A program made the position numbers and the translations under genes. The notes beneath the pieces are model-generated. The model did no database searches. It was not told the DNA's origin and was given only the letters and a program-made list of their open reading frames with translations. From positions 1 through 12,103 of the forward strand of contig JAFZSS010000173.1 of the NCBI GenBank assembly GCA_017619255.1: a stretch of DNA of 12,103 bases, given 5' to 3'. The DNA comes from Muribaculaceae bacterium. GTDB lineage: Bacteria > Bacteroidota > Bacteroidia > Bacteroidales > Muribaculaceae. Below, piece after piece: positions 1 to 6,947 of this stretch (position 1 is the first letter of the stretch; each line of letters opens with the position of its first letter).

Positions 1-1060
1 CGGCAGGGAAGTTGGTATAGGAACCGGTGTCATAACCGTATTTGTTCTTCACGAATTCACTCACGCGGGCCAGGTCGGCAAGCGAGGTGCGGGAGATATA
101 CTGGTCGGGAACGGCAACACCGTTCTGAGAAGCACGCCACATGTTGACGATGGTCGGTTGCTTGGTCATCTCACCGTTCACAAAGAAGAACAGCTTGTCC
201 TTGATGATCGGGCCGCCCAGGGTGGCACCGTAGGTGGTCACCTGCATCTTCTCGCGGGCCTGACCGATCTGGGTGCGCTCAACGGCGTCACCACGCATGT
301 TCTCGTTGCGGTGGAACCAATAGGCGCTGCCACGCAGCTTGTTGGTACCGCTCTTGGTGATAGCGTTCACACCACCACCGATGAAGTTGGTCTGACGAAC
401 ATCATAAGGTGAAATCACCACCTGAAGCTCCTCGATAGCCTCGATGCTGATGGGGTTGCCACCACCAGGCAGGTTGCTGCTCAGACCGAAGTTGTTGTTG
501 AAATTCGCACCATCGACAGTGAAGTTGGCTGTACGACCATCGGTACCGGCAAAGCTCATGCCATTGCCGCCGTAGGGGGACAGACGGGTCACATCGGTAA
601 GGTTGCGGGTAACCGTAGGCAGACTGCTGATCTGGGTGCTGTTGATGTTGGTTGCGGCACCGGTCTTCTCTGCCCTGAACTTGGTTGCGGCAGTGGTAAC
701 GACGACCTCACCCAGGGTGTTGGCATTAACACTCAAGTCGAAATCAAGGTTGGAGGTCTCGGCAAGCTGCAGATTCACTCCCTCGATACTGCGGGGCTCG
801 TAGCCGATGTAGGACACGCTGACGGTGTAAGGGCCACCGGGACGCATACCCTGGATGGTATAACGGCCATCCATGTTGGTCACGGCGTTGTACTTCGTGC
901 CCGAGGGCGTGTGCAATGCGGTGATCGTAGCGCCAATCATCGCCTGCTGGTTTTCATCGGTCACAACACCCGACAAAGCCGAGGTTGTTACCTGAGCGCT
1001 TGCCGACAATGCTACGAAAAACATTGCCACCAATGCCATAAGCTTAACTGTTCTCAACAT
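1..1060 (-). CDS. TonB-dependent receptor, Oar-like (5' part, runs off the left edge)
   Basis: This is the N-terminal 353 residues of an outer-membrane TonB-dependent transporter; the C-terminal barrel lies beyond base 1. Residues 1-23 are a signal peptide (MLRTVKLMALVAMFF..., cleavage after ASAQ likely). Residues about 25-110 form a carboxypeptidase-regulatory-like beta-sandwich (SGVVTDENQQAMIGA, then NMDGRYTIQGM). A TonB-box-like LGEVVVTT follows, then a plug domain with the typical stretches TRLSPYGGNG, FTVDGANFNNNFG, GGGNPISIEAIEELQV and GGGVNAITKSGTN. The order regulatory domain, plug, barrel, and the absence of the usual SusC sequence between box and plug, favour an Oar-like receptor over a SusC glycan importer. 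The start is the ATG opening a clean signal peptide. No SusD gene can be seen, but the downstream side is outside the window. The substrate is unknown; peptides or proteins are possible for this class. Confidence 0.9.
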   Translation of the reverse strand, partial: MLRTVKLMALVAMFFVALSASAQVTTSALSGVVTDENQQAMIGATITALHTPSGTKYNAVTNMDGRYTIQGMRPGGPYTVSVSYIGYEPRSIEGVNLQLAETSNLDFDLSVNANTLGEVVVTTAATKFRAEKTGAATNINSTQISSLPTVTRNLTDVTRLSPYGGNGMSFAGTDGRTANFTVDGANFNNNFGLSSNLPGGGNPISIEAIEELQVVISPYDVRQTNFIGGGVNAITKSGTNKLRGSAYWFHRNENMRGDAVERTQIGQAREKMQVTTYGATLGGPIIKDKLFFFVNGEMTKQPTIVNMWRASQNGVAVPDQYISRTSLADLARVSEFVKNKYGYDTGSYTNFPA

Positions 1061-1310
1061 AACTGAAAAACTTAATTTAATTGATTAAAAAATAGTAATT
1101 ATTAAAAATATGATTTACGCACTATTGAAACCAACAAAAGAATTCGCGCCACATTAGGGGGTATTATCCCGTCTAATCTGGCGCGTCTATCGCTGACTTC
1201 CCTCACTTGCAGAGGGTTATAAAACTGGCTGGCAGCTTCACCACTGCAAGTTATTAAAAAAGGTATTCCAAATGAATATACTATCATTCTTTACACTTCA
1301 GCCCTTAATT
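1061..1310 (-). promoter_or_regulatory. Long structured 5' leader of the TonB-dependent receptor gene
   Basis: About 250 nt separate the likely promoter from the receptor start, and the middle is rich in inverted repeats. At 1145-1185 a near-symmetrical hairpin has outer arms CGCGCCA/TGGCGCG (7 bp), one C/C mismatch, inner arms ATTAG/CTAAT (5 bp) and a GGG/CCC top. At 1200-1216, CCCTC/GAGGG closes a 7-nt loop, and that loop lies within ACTTGCAG (1205-1212), which is exactly complementary to CTGCAAGT at 1244-1251. Read in the transcript, the upstream copy could pair with the loop as a pseudoknot or open the small hairpin as a switch. The last 70 nt before the start are very AT-rich. I do not recognise a named riboswitch. 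A separate small RNA, or an attenuator at 1145-1185 (followed only by AATTCTTTT), are alternatives. Confidence 0.4.
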
Positions 1311-1316
1311 CGGGGG

Positions 1317-1347
1317 CAAAGGTAAGCATTTTCCTCCGCCCCACCAA
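1317..1347 (-). promoter_or_regulatory. Bacteroidetes-type promoter for the TonB receptor leader
   Basis: On the minus strand, TACCTTTG (1324-1317) matches the -7 consensus TAnnTTTG. A TTGG within TTGTTGG (1347-1344) lies 19 bp upstream, where the -33 TTTG element is expected. This would start transcription near 1310. A weaker alternative nearer the gene, TTGG then TATTTTTA around 1104-1135, lacks the final G. Confidence 0.5.
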
Positions 1348-1445
1348 CAAGAATCCAAAAGATTTATTAACACTCCTGCCACTTTAACAAATTTAACCAA
1401 AAACCGGGAAGGGAGGAGAGAGTGAGAAGTGAGATAGCGGATGCC

Positions 1446-1471
1446 AACTCCTAACTCCTAATTCCTAACTA
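1446..1471. repeat. Heptad CTAANNN array at the ruvC stop codon
   Basis: CTAA occurs at 1451, 1458 and 1465 with exact 7-nt spacing, and a further CTA at 1469 is the ruvC TAG stop read on the minus strand. Units are CTAACTC, CTAATTC and CTAACTA. On the minus strand the extra TAGs fall in all three frames; on the plus strand TAA does the same. Confidence 0.75.
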
Positions 1472-2035
1472 TTCCTTGACTCTGTCGGGGTGCTGGGCGA
1501 TAAAGGACTTCCAGGATTTGGCGCCCTTGGTGCTGATGGGCTTGCTGCGCTCGTAGAAGTGGCACAGTGCCGCGGCGAGGGCATCGGTAGCGTCGAGCAG
1601 GTCCGGCATCTGCGCCTCGTCGATGTTCAGCGTGCGCTGCACCATCATCGCCACCTGCTCCTTGCTGGCGGCACCGTTGCCGGTGATGGCCATTTTGATT
1701 TTGCGCGGCTCATACTCGGTGATGGGAATCTCGCGGTTGAGGGCAGCGACCATCGCCACACCCTGAGCGCGGCCCAGCTTGAGCATCGACTGCACATTCT
1801 TGCCGTAGAACGGCGCCTCGATGGCCATCTCGTCGGGCAGGTACTCGGCGATGACGCCGCTCACGCGCTCATAGATGTGGTGCAGACGCATGTAGTGGTC
1901 CTCCATGCGGTTGAGCCTCAGCACGCCCATGACGATGAGTTCGGGCTTCTTGCCGTTCACGCCAAGCAAGGCATAACCCATGACATTGGTGCCCGGGTCG
2001 ATGCCGATGATGATATTCTCGTACTGCTTTTCCAT
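1469..2035 (-). CDS. ruvC: Crossover junction endodeoxyribonuclease RuvC
   Basis: This is the Holliday-junction resolvase that acts with RuvAB in recombinational repair, making paired nicks in four-way junctions. The 188-residue product has the RNase H-like RuvC fold signatures: [15 protein letters not shown] with catalytic Asp13, [22 protein letters not shown] with Glu73, and [15 protein letters not shown] with Asp148 and Asp151. These correspond to the four acidic residues of the E. coli enzyme, and the length is usual for the family. A TTG at 2047 would add four residues, but it lies inside the -7 box, so ATG 2035 is preferred. The last 25 residues or so ([17 protein letters not shown]) form a basic tail. 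The gene is transcribed alone and divergently from the YARHG gene, and no ruvA or ruvB is seen here. Confidence 0.96.
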   Translation of the reverse strand: MEKQYENIIIGIDPGTNVMGYALLGVNGKKPELIVMGVLRLNRMEDHYMRLHHIYERVSGVIAEYLPDEMAIEAPFYGKNVQSMLKLGRAQGVAMVAALNREIPITEYEPRKIKMAITGNGAASKEQVAMMVQRTLNIDEAQMPDLLDATDALAAALCHFYERSKPISTKGAKSWKSFIAQHPDRVKE

Positions 2036-2044
2036 TGATGGCTG

Positions 2045-2076
2045 CAAAGTTAACTAATATTCCACACCTTTACAAA
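2045..2076 (-). promoter_or_regulatory. ruvC promoter (-33/-7, near-leaderless)
   Basis: On the minus strand TTTG (2076-2073), 20 bp and TAACTTTG (2052-2045) match the Bacteroidetes sigma-70 consensus closely. Transcription would begin about 4-6 nt before the ATG at 2035, so the mRNA would be almost leaderless. Confidence 0.75.
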
Positions 2077-2084
2077 AAAAGCAT

Positions 2085-2092
2085 TACCTTTG
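2085..2092 (+). promoter_or_regulatory. Promoter -7 box for the YARHG-domain gene
   Basis: TACCTTTG followed by CA matches TAnnTTTG. No good -33 TTTG is found 19-21 bp upstream, where the ruvC promoter lies instead. The predicted start near 2099 leaves about 20 nt before ATG 2119. Confidence 0.55.
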
Positions 2093-2118
2093 CACATCAC
2101 ACCAAAACACATCAAGTC

Positions 2119-3300
2119 ATGACACGAGTCAACCCCCATTCATTTGTGCTTATGCGGCACCTGCTGCAGCTATTGCTTGTCATGGCCACGCTGACGGCCC
2201 AGGCACAGCAGTTTGAGCGTTATGCCCGCTATTACATCAACGAGCGGGACCTCGAGGACACCGTCGCTGTGCTGACGGCCCGCCAATGGGAGGTCCACAC
2301 AGGCAAGCACTCGATAACGCCGATGTCCAAGACCCTTCTCGACAAAAGCCAGGAGCATGTATGGACCGACGGCATCAACATCTACAGCTCCTGGTATGAC
2401 ACCGACGAGCAGGTGGTCTCCTTCATCATCCAACCCGATATCTATCCTGTTGAGGAATGTGACCAATACGCCCCCTTTACCGTGAGGAAAGGGCAAGTGT
2501 GGGCCAATAGCGTGAAACAGGGGACGCGCGTGACGACCGAACAGGTGGCGGGCCGCGTCATGCTGGTCATGCGCGATGCCCAGGGCAAGCCCTTCAAGAC
2601 CTTCTACCACCTCGACTATGACCACGAGTACCAGGGTGGCTTGTGGACACTGCTCTTGCCGCAGCTCTTCAATGGCAACTACACCACTCCCGCGGGCGAG
2701 AACGCCATATTCGGCCCCAGGCAGGAACACTACACCGGCTCGAAATACAGCCATGACCCAGGCGTCTTCAATGGCTACAGGTTCATCCCCGGCAAGCGCC
2801 AAATCAACATCCTCTACGGCAGCGGCAGGGTCAGCGGTGGAGACCCCAGCGACCCCAAGTGGGGCAAGATGCCCGGCGGCGGTGGCGCGGCAGCCATCAT
2901 GGGTCCCATGGAGTGGGTCATCACCCCCACCCTCGACGGCCTGCAAGCCAAAGTGCTGCATGACGAGCCGTTTGTGGAGCACATGCCCCCTATCGGCAAG
3001 AGCGGCGACACGGTCCAGCTTACCATGGTGCAGCAGCCCTTCAACGACCTGCCCGGCAAGTGGGCGTTTGCCTCGGTCTTCCCATTGACCCACAAGATGC
3101 TCGAACTCTATCCCAAAGAGGTGCTCACGCTGATGCGCGGCGAAATCTACGCCCGCCATGGCGACACCTTCAAGGACCCCGCCACGCAGCGCTATTTCAA
3201 CGCTCAGCCCTGGTACATAAAAACGGGCAAGCCCGTCAAGCTCACCGATGTGGAGCGCTTCAACTACCAGCTCATCAAGCAAGTCGAGTTCACCAGGTGA
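2119..3300 (+). CDS. Secreted YARHG domain-containing protein
   Basis: This 393-residue exported protein has unknown function. The N-terminus MRHLLQLLLVMATLTAQAQ is a signal peptide; the ATG at 2119 gives an 11-residue extension and the ATG at 2152 gives the cleanest signal, so either may be used. The open frame extends upstream to 2035, but that part precedes and includes the promoter. The C-terminal 64 residues are a YARHG domain: MRGEIYARHGDTFKDPATQRYF with the YARHG motif at 344-348, then QPWY. This small extracellular module is found in bacterial envelope proteins. The middle (about 60-320) is beta-rich with no domain I recognise; it holds a GPRQEHYTGSKYSHDPGVFNGY stretch and a glycine-rich KMPGGGGAAAIMG loop. 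It has no lipoprotein cysteine and no C-terminal sorting signal, so a periplasmic location is likely. It is a single gene, convergent with the amylase. Confidence 0.85.
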   Translation: MTRVNPHSFVLMRHLLQLLLVMATLTAQAQQFERYARYYINERDLEDTVAVLTARQWEVHTGKHSITPMSKTLLDKSQEHVWTDGINIYSSWYDTDEQVVSFIIQPDIYPVEECDQYAPFTVRKGQVWANSVKQGTRVTTEQVAGRVMLVMRDAQGKPFKTFYHLDYDHEYQGGLWTLLLPQLFNGNYTTPAGENAIFGPRQEHYTGSKYSHDPGVFNGYRFIPGKRQINILYGSGRVSGGDPSDPKWGKMPGGGGAAAIMGPMEWVITPTLDGLQAKVLHDEPFVEHMPPIGKSGDTVQLTMVQQPFNDLPGKWAFASVFPLTHKMLELYPKEVLTLMRGEIYARHGDTFKDPATQRYFNAQPWYIKTGKPVKLTDVERFNYQLIKQVEFTR

Positions 3301-3322
3301 CCACCGAGCCCTCCGAGAACTC

Positions 3323-3346
3323 GTAGGGCCTCGCCTCGGCGTGGCC
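3323..3346 (+). repeat. REP-like palindrome, copy 1
   Basis: GTAG (3323-3326) is directly followed by an imperfect hairpin: GGCC, T, CGCC, a 2-nt TC loop, GGCG, T, GGCC (3327-3346), with one T/T mismatch. It differs from copies 2 and 3 only in the loop. It begins 22 nt after the YARHG stop codon. Confidence 0.7.
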
Positions 3347-3371
3347 GTTTCCTTGAGCATTCACCACCGCT

Positions 3372-3395
3372 GTAGGGCCTCGCCTTGGCGTGGCC
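3372..3395 (+). repeat. REP-like palindrome, copy 2
   Basis: Same structure as copy 1 with a TT loop: GTAG at 3372-3375 and the hairpin at 3376-3395. It is in direct orientation 49 bp from copy 1. Further GC-rich inverted repeats follow (GCCCG/CGGGC around 3418-3432) before the terminator. Confidence 0.7.
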
Positions 3396-3447
3396 GCACG
3401 AGGCCGCAGAGGGCATGGCCCGCCCTCACGGGCGTCTTCCAAACATA

Positions 3448-3479
3448 AAAACGGGCGGCCCTTGCGGGTCGCCCGTTTT
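3448..3479. terminator. Bidirectional rho-independent terminator between the YARHG gene and the amylase
   Basis: AAAACGGGCG, G, CCC / GGG, T, CGCCCGTTTT forms a 14-bp stem (one G-T pair) with the 4-nt loop TTGC at 3462-3465. The A and T tracts on either side let it end both convergent transcripts. Homologous hairpins recur at 9478 and 11636. Confidence 0.88.
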
Positions 3480-3487
3480 ATTGTCAA

Positions 3488-3509
3488 CTAAAAGCTAAAG
3501 CCTAACTCA
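3488..3509. repeat. Heptad CTAANNN array at the amylase stop codon
   Basis: CTAA at 3488, 3495 and 3502 has exact 7-nt spacing (units CTAAAAG, CTAAAGC, CTAACTC). Read on the amylase strand these give TAG in all three frames directly after the TGA at 3509-3507, followed by the terminator hairpin. Confidence 0.75.
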
Positions 3510-6500
3510 CCAAGTGCCTGTCAGCAGATAACTGATCAGAGTCGTCACATCCGAGATGTCGATTTCGTTGTCCTGGCAACAGTCGGCATTCGCCATGTTC
3601 ATGCCCGTGGAATCGCCATAGAGCAAATAATCTATCAGCAGCGTCGCATCCGAGATATCAATCGAGCCGCTGCCATTCACATCACCGCGCAAAACGGGGC
3701 TCCACTTGTCAACGACCAGAACACGGTTGGTGAGGTAGAATGTCAGATTATACTTACCCGTGGCAATCTTGAAGGCATTAGTGCCGGGGACAACGCTCAA
3801 CTGCGTACCCAGCAGGGCGTCGGTGATGAGGAGGTTCCCAGTGGTGGCGCCCATGCGGTCGGCGGCAATCTCATCCCATGTGCTGCCCAGGGCAGTCGAG
3901 AAGCTGAAGTAGCTGTAGCCACCGTAGGGGTCAACGAAGTTGATGGTGGCGGTATATTTCTCACCGTTGGTGGTCGTCATCTGATAGCCATTGCTGGGAG
4001 ACCAACCTGTGCTGTTGATGTTGCCCAGCACATACACATGCTCATAGTTGTTGGTACCGGCATATTTCTCGGTCACATCGAGGTAGGTGTCGGCAGCAGC
4101 ATAGTTGAAGCCCGTCAGGTCGCTGTTGGGATAGAGGAAGTAAGTGTCACGCGTCACATCGATGACATTGGTCTGATTCTCGAAGCCGCTCTCGCCATTG
4201 TTGAAAATCATCCATGCCTCATCGGCATCCACATGCAGGCGGCGCCACTCGAGGTCGTTGATGGTCACCTTGTCCAGACTGCTGATGGCCTTGCCGGGCC
4301 ACATGTCACCGGTTTCATTGCCATTGGAGCTCCATGCCCAAATGTTGGCATTGTTCATCGTGGACCTCACATAGATGTTGATGCCCGTAGAGGCCGTTTT
4401 GGTGATGGTGTAGATGTAGTTCTCCACATTTTCTACCTGGTCGCCGTTGAGCACACCCACCTTGAGCGTGGTGTTCTCGGTGAAAGTGAAAGCAGTCGAT
4501 GAGGTAATGGTCGGGCTGCTGGCAGTGGGCACGCTGCCGTTGGTCGTGTAGACGAGCGTCGTGCCGCTCTCATTGGGCGCCACGGTGAGGCTCACGCTGC
4601 CCACATAGTTGCCGGCAGGCTTGCTCACCACGGGATAGCCCACGATGGTGCCGTCCTTGGCCACATGACGCCAGTCGATGCCGTAAGTGATGTACAACGC
4701 GTAATTTTCGCCCACCTGTACAGGCTCAAAGCCATAGGGGCAGCCATTGGCGACAGCGCCGCCCAGCTGCAGGTACAGGTTGCCGCGTGTGCCCGCGGTC
4801 TCCAGGATGTAACCGCCGTTGCTCTCCTCTTGGGTGACGATACCGCTCTGGTTGTGGACACCGGCGGCACGGCGAGCCTTGATGCAGTTGTTCATCTCGT
4901 CGGCATAGACATTGTAGTGCTTGTAGAAGACACACGGCGTGCCGGGCATCGTCAGGATGAAGGCATTGGCTGCCATCACATTGGTCTTCAAGCAGTCATA
5001 GTTGCTGCCTTGACCCGTGTCGTGGTTGTCGACAAAGGTAACAGCATAGCGCTGGTAATCAGCATCAGCCGCCAAGCCCTTGTCGTTCAAGGCGCTCCAA
5101 TTACCGCTACTAAAGGCGTTCTGCATCGGGTATTTCAGCGAGAAGTCAAATACGGCGGTCTGGATGCGGTCATTCTGCTTGGTCTCGTTCAGCCACCAGC
5201 GCAGCGTCTCGGGATTGCCGTCCCAGTACTCGCCCACCGAGAAGGCCGGCGTCGAAGCTGCATTGTACAGACCCACATAGTAGCCCGCATAACCCTTGCA
5301 CATGTCATAGCGGAAACCGTCATAACCCAACTCGTTGATGAGATACTTTTGATAGGTATTGACATTCTGCTGCACATTGGCGCTGGTATGGTCCAGGTCA
5401 CGGCTGCCGTCAAAGTTCTCGCCCTCGTCGGCAGCGCCCGTGGCAGCATAGCCTTGCGCCACACACTCGTCGGTGTTGCAGATGTCGGCCAGAGACCATG
5501 TCATGCTGTAGTTCAAGCCCGTCACAGGACCCGTGACGCTCTCGTTGGCAAAGTCCACCCAGCCGGTCTTGCCGCTCTTGTGGTTCAGCACCATGTCCAT
5601 CAGCACACTGGTGTTGTGGTTGTGGAAGGTGCTGATCATCTCGCGCAGCTGCGACTCGGTACCGAAGCAGGTGTTGTGCTTCAACCAGTAAACGGGCATG
5701 TAGCCCATGCTCTCGGCGCTGCCATAGGCATCGACGCTGCCCGAGTTAGGCACCCAGATCACATCGAAATACTGGCTCAGCTCTTGGGCCTTCTCGGTCA
5801 GCGTGGTCCAGCGCGTCGCATCGTAGCTGTCCCAGTAGAAGCCCTGCAGCATCACGCCGCCAAACATCGCGGGCCACCCCTTGCCGGTAACGGGACCGCC
5901 GCCGCTCTTGCGCGTGATGAGACAGGTGCGGTCTTCCACATTGACCGTCAACTCATAGGTGCCCTTAGGAATGCGGATAGCCACATCGACGCAATCACCG
6001 AACTCGTTCATCGGGATAGGCACACCGAGTGTCGCCGAGGTCACCCAGAAGTTGCCCTCGCTGATGGGTGTCAACCGATAGGGCGCTATGCCACTCCAGT
6101 CGTCGGTGCCGTTTCCCAGCTTGGAAGTGAAAGAGAAGTAGCTCACATTGGCATCCTCCTCATCCCAAATCCCGTTAAAAGTGACTTCGGCGGTGAACAG
6201 GTTGCCATCGGTGGTGTTCATTTCCACGCCCACACTGGGATCCCAGGCGTTACCCTCAGCCTCGCCGATGATGTAGAGGTGGCCGGTCACCGGATTCACG
6301 GGGGTGTCGTTACCGTTAATCCTGAAACGCTTGTTGATGGTGTCAAATTTGATGACATATTCCGAACCGTTGCCCGTAAAGCAATAAGCGCCCTCAGAGC
6401 TCCTCTGCGTCGTTATCCATGTGTTGGCGGTCACCGTCTCGCCATCGGTCAGCGGGCCATAACGGTAGTTGTTGTTGAAAGTGTCCCAATCGCCAGATGA

Positions 6501-6713
6501 CGCGGCGAGATGGTCAGCAAAGACAAAGTACACCTTGCCATTGATGGTTGTCGTGTAAGAGTAAGTCCCGCCGGTGCCGACAGTCATCGGCACTCCGCCG
6601 GCAGGGTTCCAACCGCCGAACGGTGCATCGCCCACGATATACATCTGGGCACCGACTTGCAGCGTCAGCAGCGACACCGCAAGCGCGAGTAAGCATGTAA
6701 ATGTCCTTTTCAT
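3507..6713 (-). CDS. Secreted multidomain GH13 alpha-amylase with SusE/F-like modules and C-terminal dockerin-like repeats
   Basis: This 1068-residue enzyme should cleave internal alpha-1,4 bonds of starch outside the cytoplasm. A signal peptide (1-23, ending VGAQ) has no lipoprotein cysteine. Residues 24-135 and 143-268 resemble SusE/SusF starch-binding modules (MYIVGDAPFGGWNP; HLYIIGEAEGNAWDP). The GH13 domain spans about 285-690 with the conserved regions DMVLNH (373-378), GFRYD with nucleophile Asp470, VGEYWDG with acid/base Glu495, and FVDNHD with Asp565. A chitobiase C-terminal-like module follows (about 697-770), then a CBM26-like starch-binding module with IWAWSSNGNETGDMWPG (about 778-865), then a third SusE/F-like module (about 892-1002). 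Two dockerin-like repeats end the protein (GDVNGSGSIDISDATLLIDYLL and the ADCCQDNEIDISDVTTLISYLL region). The gene stands alone with no sus cluster in view. Catalytic family and fold are near certain; module boundaries are by eye. Confidence 0.94.
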   Translation of the reverse strand: MKRTFTCLLALAVSLLTLQVGAQMYIVGDAPFGGWNPAGGVPMTVGTGGTYSYTTTINGKVYFVFADHLAASSGDWDTFNNNYRYGPLTDGETVTANTWITTQRSSEGAYCFTGNGSEYVIKFDTINKRFRINGNDTPVNPVTGHLYIIGEAEGNAWDPSVGVEMNTTDGNLFTAEVTFNGIWDEEDANVSYFSFTSKLGNGTDDWSGIAPYRLTPISEGNFWVTSATLGVPIPMNEFGDCVDVAIRIPKGTYELTVNVEDRTCLITRKSGGGPVTGKGWPAMFGGVMLQGFYWDSYDATRWTTLTEKAQELSQYFDVIWVPNSGSVDAYGSAESMGYMPVYWLKHNTCFGTESQLREMISTFHNHNTSVLMDMVLNHKSGKTGWVDFANESVTGPVTGLNYSMTWSLADICNTDECVAQGYAATGAADEGENFDGSRDLDHTSANVQQNVNTYQKYLINELGYDGFRYDMCKGYAGYYVGLYNAASTPAFSVGEYWDGNPETLRWWLNETKQNDRIQTAVFDFSLKYPMQNAFSSGNWSALNDKGLAADADYQRYAVTFVDNHDTGQGSNYDCLKTNVMAANAFILTMPGTPCVFYKHYNVYADEMNNCIKARRAAGVHNQSGIVTQEESNGGYILETAGTRGNLYLQLGGAVANGCPYGFEPVQVGENYALYITYGIDWRHVAKDGTIVGYPVVSKPAGNYVGSVSLTVAPNESGTTLVYTTNGSVPTASSPTITSSTAFTFTENTTLKVGVLNGDQVENVENYIYTITKTASTGINIYVRSTMNNANIWAWSSNGNETGDMWPGKAISSLDKVTINDLEWRRLHVDADEAWMIFNNGESGFENQTNVIDVTRDTYFLYPNSDLTGFNYAAADTYLDVTEKYAGTNNYEHVYVLGNINSTGWSPSNGYQMTTTNGEKYTATINFVDPYGGYSYFSFSTALGSTWDEIAADRMGATTGNLLITDALLGTQLSVVPGTNAFKIATGKYNLTFYLTNRVLVVDKWSPVLRGDVNGSGSIDISDATLLIDYLLYGDSTGMNMANADCCQDNEIDISDVTTLISYLLTGTW

Positions 6714-6749
6714 ATCCCTCGGTTTTTAAAGTTATGTTCTGATCAGGTG

Positions 6750-6784
6750 GTTACGATGGTAACAAGCGACGCCTTATGTCGCTT
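6750..6784 (-). promoter_or_regulatory. Tandem hairpins in the amylase 5' UTR
   Basis: Two perfect hairpins abut: AAGCGAC/GTCGCTT (7 bp, 7-nt loop, 6764-6784) and GTTAC/GTAAC (5 bp, 4-nt loop, 6750-6763). The palindrome CTGATCAG (6739-6746) follows. They would lie at the 5' end of the amylase mRNA, where they could stabilise it or bind a regulator. No function is shown. Confidence 0.5.
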
Positions 6785-6794
6785 AGATGTCCCA

Positions 6795-6802
6795 CAAAGT
6801 TA
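6795..6802 (-). promoter_or_regulatory. Amylase promoter -7 box
   Basis: TAACTTTG on the minus strand matches the Bacteroidetes -7 element. Only AT-rich sequence, no TTTG, lies at -33. The predicted start near 6788 gives a UTR of about 75 nt beginning with the tandem hairpins. The weak -33 would suit a promoter that needs an activator. Confidence 0.55.
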
Positions 6803-6947
6803 ATGATTTTATACACATTATATATATACCCCACACTATCACCATCCCAAAAATCAACGCAAACGATTGCACCCCACTTTCCACCCCATGACTGCATTGA
6901 ATGTCACGGTTACTGGCGAGATTGTCGGGTATATCAAATAAAATGAC

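Noticed and set aside
1061..1310. Cobalamin riboswitch in front of the TonB receptor
   Set aside because: A GAGGGAAGTC stretch suggested it, but I do not find a B12 box (AGACCTGCC type) in the leader, and the receptor resembles Oar, not BtuB.
1490..2038. 182-codon plus-strand frame opposite ruvC
   Set aside because: RuvC on the minus strand has all four catalytic acids; the opposite frame is a composition artefact.
2036..2047. Upstream TTG start for ruvC
   Set aside because: The TTG lies inside the -7 box TAACTTTG, so it would not be transcribed from this promoter. ATG 2035 gives the normal N-terminus.
2170..3360. 396-codon open frame on the minus strand opposite the YARHG gene
   Set aside because: It is a shadow of the plus-strand gene, which has a signal peptide and a known C-terminal domain. 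The antisense product has no recognisable motif and starts inside the REP region.
3323..3506. CRISPR array or insertion-sequence end
   Set aside because: The palindromes are only two tandem copies with unequal flanks, not regularly spaced spacers. No transposase frame or target-site duplication is visible.
4665..6500. 611-codon open frame on the plus strand opposite the amylase
   Set aside because: It is antisense to a clear GH13 enzyme with all catalytic motifs. Its product is a low-complexity Val/Ala/His-rich sequence with no domain, as expected from C/G-rich third positions of the real gene.
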